From an uncultured Collinsella sp. (GTDB taxonomy: Bacteria > Actinomycetota > Coriobacteriia > Coriobacteriales > Coriobacteriaceae): DNA of 17,572 nt. The stretch is from assembly GCA_905207425.1 (NCBI GenBank), contig CAJLLB010000026.1, forward strand, positions 1-17,572. Direction: 5' to 3'. Position numbers and translations under genes: made by a program. Each line of letters begins with the position of its first letter. Position 1 is the stretch's first letter. Below the pieces are notes generated by a model. That model was not told the DNA's origin and did no database searches. It worked only from the letters and a program-made list of their open reading frames with translations. Below are positions 16,143 to 17,572 of this stretch, piece after piece.

Positions 16143-16913
16143 ATGATCAAGGCCGCATTTTTCGATATCGACGGCACGCTGCTGAGCTTTAAGACGCACC
16201 GGATTCCGGCGTCGGCGCAGCAGGTGCTCGATAGCTTTCACGAGCAGGGGATTGCGTGCGTGATCGCCACGGGTCGCCCGACCTACCAGATACCGGACTG
16301 GCTGTTCGACCTGGGTTGGGATGCGTACATTACGCTCTCGGGTCAGCACTGCTTTGATGCCGAGGGGGTTTACCGCAGCTGTCCGATCGATCCGGACGAC
16401 GTCGCGGTGATTGTGGACCAGGTGGCGCAGGGGCGCTACGACTCGCTGTGCATGCAGGGCGAGAACTCGTTTGTGAACCGCCTGTCCGAGCGCGTGGTGA
16501 CGGCTGGCAGCAACGCGGGAATCGTCTACCACGAGGAGCCGTTTGAGCACGCCTTTGACGCACCGGTCTACCAGTTCTGCGCCTTTGTGGACCCGGCCGA
16601 CGAACATATCGTGACCGACGCCGTGTCGCATTCGCTCACCACGCGCTGGTGCGACCTGTTCTGCGACATTATTCCCGCTAACGGCGGCAAGGACCTGGGC
16701 GTGGCGGCGACGCTCGAGCGGCTTGGTATCGACGCGAGCGAGGCGATTGCCTTTGGCGACGGCGAGAACGACCTGTCGATGTTCTCGGCCGTGGGCACAA
16801 GTGTGGCCATGGGCAACGCGCAGGACACGGTGAAAGCTGCAGCGACCCATGTGACGACTGCCGTGGACGACGACGGCATCTACAACGCTGCGAAGCACTT
16901 TGGACTCGTGTAG
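16143..16913 (+). CDS. Cof-type HAD-IIB phosphatase
   Basis: The 256-aa product begins FFDIDGTLL with nucleophile Asp8 and acid Asp10. It has ATGR (42-45) as motif II, NGGKDLG with Lys183, and FGDGENDLSMF with Asp206 and Asp210. The large cap between motifs II and III (about 80-180) is that of the Cof/YidA group, whose members hydrolyse sugar phosphates, flavin and pyridoxal phosphates in the cytoplasm; the substrate here is unknown. It starts 6 nt after the ABC-F stop, with AGGAG (16129-16133) inside that gene as ribosome binding site, which points to one transcript. A terminator lies just beyond its end. Confidence 0.93.
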   Translation: MIKAAFFDIDGTLLSFKTHRIPASAQQVLDSFHEQGIACVIATGRPTYQIPDWLFDLGWDAYITLSGQHCFDAEGVYRSCPIDPDDVAVIVDQVAQGRYDSLCMQGENSFVNRLSERVVTAGSNAGIVYHEEPFEHAFDAPVYQFCAFVDPADEHIVTDAVSHSLTTRWCDLFCDIIPANGGKDLGVAATLERLGIDASEAIAFGDGENDLSMFSAVGTSVAMGNAQDTVKAAATHVTTAVDDDGIYNAAKHFGLV

Positions 16914-16922
16914 CTGCGGGCC

Positions 16923-16973
16923 GGCACCTGGCACCTGGGGACATTCCTTGCGGGGCGTCCCCATTTTGTTTTC
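16923..16973 (+). terminator. Terminator preceded by a tandem 7-mer
   Basis: GGCACCT is repeated twice (16923-16936). TGGGGAC (16936-16942) pairs with GTCCCCA (16957-16963), and TTTTGTTTTC follows. GGGGACA with CCTT a few bases on repeats the pattern seen near 220 and 14193. Confidence 0.7.
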
Positions 16974-16995
16974 GTCCCGCACGTTTTGTGAAACG

Positions 16996-17076
16996 CGGCT
17001 AACTTTTAGGCAAAGTAGTAAGACATGGGCAACTTTTGCGGTAAAGTTAGCCGTGGAAAGTATCCAAAGGCTAACT
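16996..17076. promoter_or_regulatory. Repeated GGCTAACT half-sites ahead of the DtxR-family gene
   Basis: CGGCTAACTTT (16996-17006) and AAAGTTAGCCG (17043-17053) are perfect 11-bp inverted repeats. GGCTAACT occurs again at 17069-17076, and TTAGGC at 17007-17012. GTTAGCC/GGCTAAC resembles the half-site of DtxR/IdeR-type boxes, so the downstream regulator may bind here and control itself. A sigma promoter could not be placed with confidence. Confidence 0.5.
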
Positions 17077-17100
17077 AGCAATCATTGCGAAAGGCGGCCC

Positions 17101-17490
17101 ATGGCCCTACGTGAATCCGGAGAAGACTATCTCGAATCGATCTACGTTCTGTCGCAACGTCAGGGCATCGTGCGCTCGATTGATGTTGCAGAGTACCTTG
17201 GCGTAACTAAGGCAAGCGTTTCAAAAGCTATGGCGACGTTGGAGAACAACGGCTACGTCGAAATGGGCAAGCGAGATGTTCATCTGACGGAGCGTGGTCT
17301 GGAGGTCGCTCGTCAAATGTGGGAGCGTCACTGCTTTTTCGTGGGGCTGCTGGAGGATGCGGGTGTTTCGGCTGAGGTCGCGTCGCAAGAGGGCTGCCAC
17401 ATGGAGCACTGCCTAAGCGAGGAAAGCTTCGAGAAGCTGAGGGCGATGCTGGGACGGGACGGTGCTTCGGCGCCAATAATGACCGACTAG
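17101..17490 (+). CDS. DtxR/MntR family metal-dependent transcriptional regulator
   Basis: The 129-aa protein has the N-terminal winged helix of this family (about 5-65; recognition helix near TKASVSKAMATL) and a short metal-binding and dimerisation domain. It lacks the SH3-like third domain, like MntR. Likely metal ligands, aligned by eye, are Asp9, Glu12, His77, Cys99, Glu102 and His103. Asp9 resembles manganese-type MntR, while Cys99 resembles iron-type DtxR, so the metal (manganese or iron) is open. Such regulators repress metal-uptake genes when metal is plentiful. The ATG follows GAAAGG (17089-17094). Half-sites upstream suggest autoregulation. No transporter gene is visible before the window ends. 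Confidence 0.9.
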   Translation: MALRESGEDYLESIYVLSQRQGIVRSIDVAEYLGVTKASVSKAMATLENNGYVEMGKRDVHLTERGLEVARQMWERHCFFVGLLEDAGVSAEVASQEGCHMEHCLSEESFEKLRAMLGRDGASAPIMTD

Positions 17491-17572
17491 CACTCCCGCA
17501 GCGGCGCGGGACAGCGACCGAGATGAGTGGTCCCACCAACTAAGTCCAACTCAGACAAGGAACCCCACCAGC

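Noticed and set aside
14769..17081. A 770-codon open frame on the minus strand
   Set aside because: It lies antisense to the ABC-F, Cof and regulator genes, is rich in Arg, His, Ala and Leu, and shows no domain motif. It is a by-product of high-GC codon use.

Overview
The window is about 17.6 kb of high-GC bacterial chromosome. Gene content, strong G/C third-position preference, GTG use, clean Shine-Dalgarno sites and the style of the intergenic hairpins suggest a gut actinobacterium of the Coriobacteriia, most like Collinsella. That assignment is from memory of gene style, not from a search.

Layout: (1) Positions 1-321 hold no recognisable gene but several palindromes: a long imperfect palindrome (1-119), a terminator (152-191), a tandem 8-mer with hairpin (196-242), and the tgt promoter with a dyad (279-306). 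(2) tgt (tRNA-guanine transglycosylase) and a LOG-family gene follow, separated by a structured 213-bp gap whose terminator ends just before the LOG ribosome binding site. (3) Positions 2434 to about 6636 form an inserted accessory block. It holds a RelB/DinJ-YafQ type toxin-antitoxin pair with a triple half-site operator, and a 1003-aa primase-helicase of the TOTE conflict-system family on the minus strand. An AT-rich segment bounded by a 16-bp inverted repeat follows. The block is bracketed by two copies of the 3' end of the LOG gene: the intact gene on the left, a 126-nt remnant about 90% identical on the right. (4) degV (minus) and a HAD phosphatase (plus) diverge from a region with a short dyad; a PepV-like M20 dipeptidase follows. 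(5) pstS-pstC-pstA-pstB form a phosphate-uptake operon with no phoU in the window. (6) A Uup-like ABC-F ATPase, a Cof-type HAD phosphatase and a DtxR/MntR-family regulator close the window.

The housekeeping genes are ordinary. The most interesting material is the accessory block. Its predicted TOTE protein has intact primase and helicase motifs but no visible HKD pair in its C-terminal PLD-like region, and its last codons and stop lie inside a dispersed palindromic repeat. That repeat occurs three times (3170, 6868, 10141), always in one orientation and always with the same G-T non-pair in its stem. A second loose family, GGGGACA followed shortly by CCTT, occurs at 220, 14193 and 16937.

Probable co-operation: pstSCAB imports phosphate; the toxin-antitoxin pair and the TOTE protein probably act as a defence/stability cargo; the ABC-F and Cof genes are likely co-transcribed. 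No tRNA, rRNA, CRISPR array, transposase, integrase or phage structural gene was seen.
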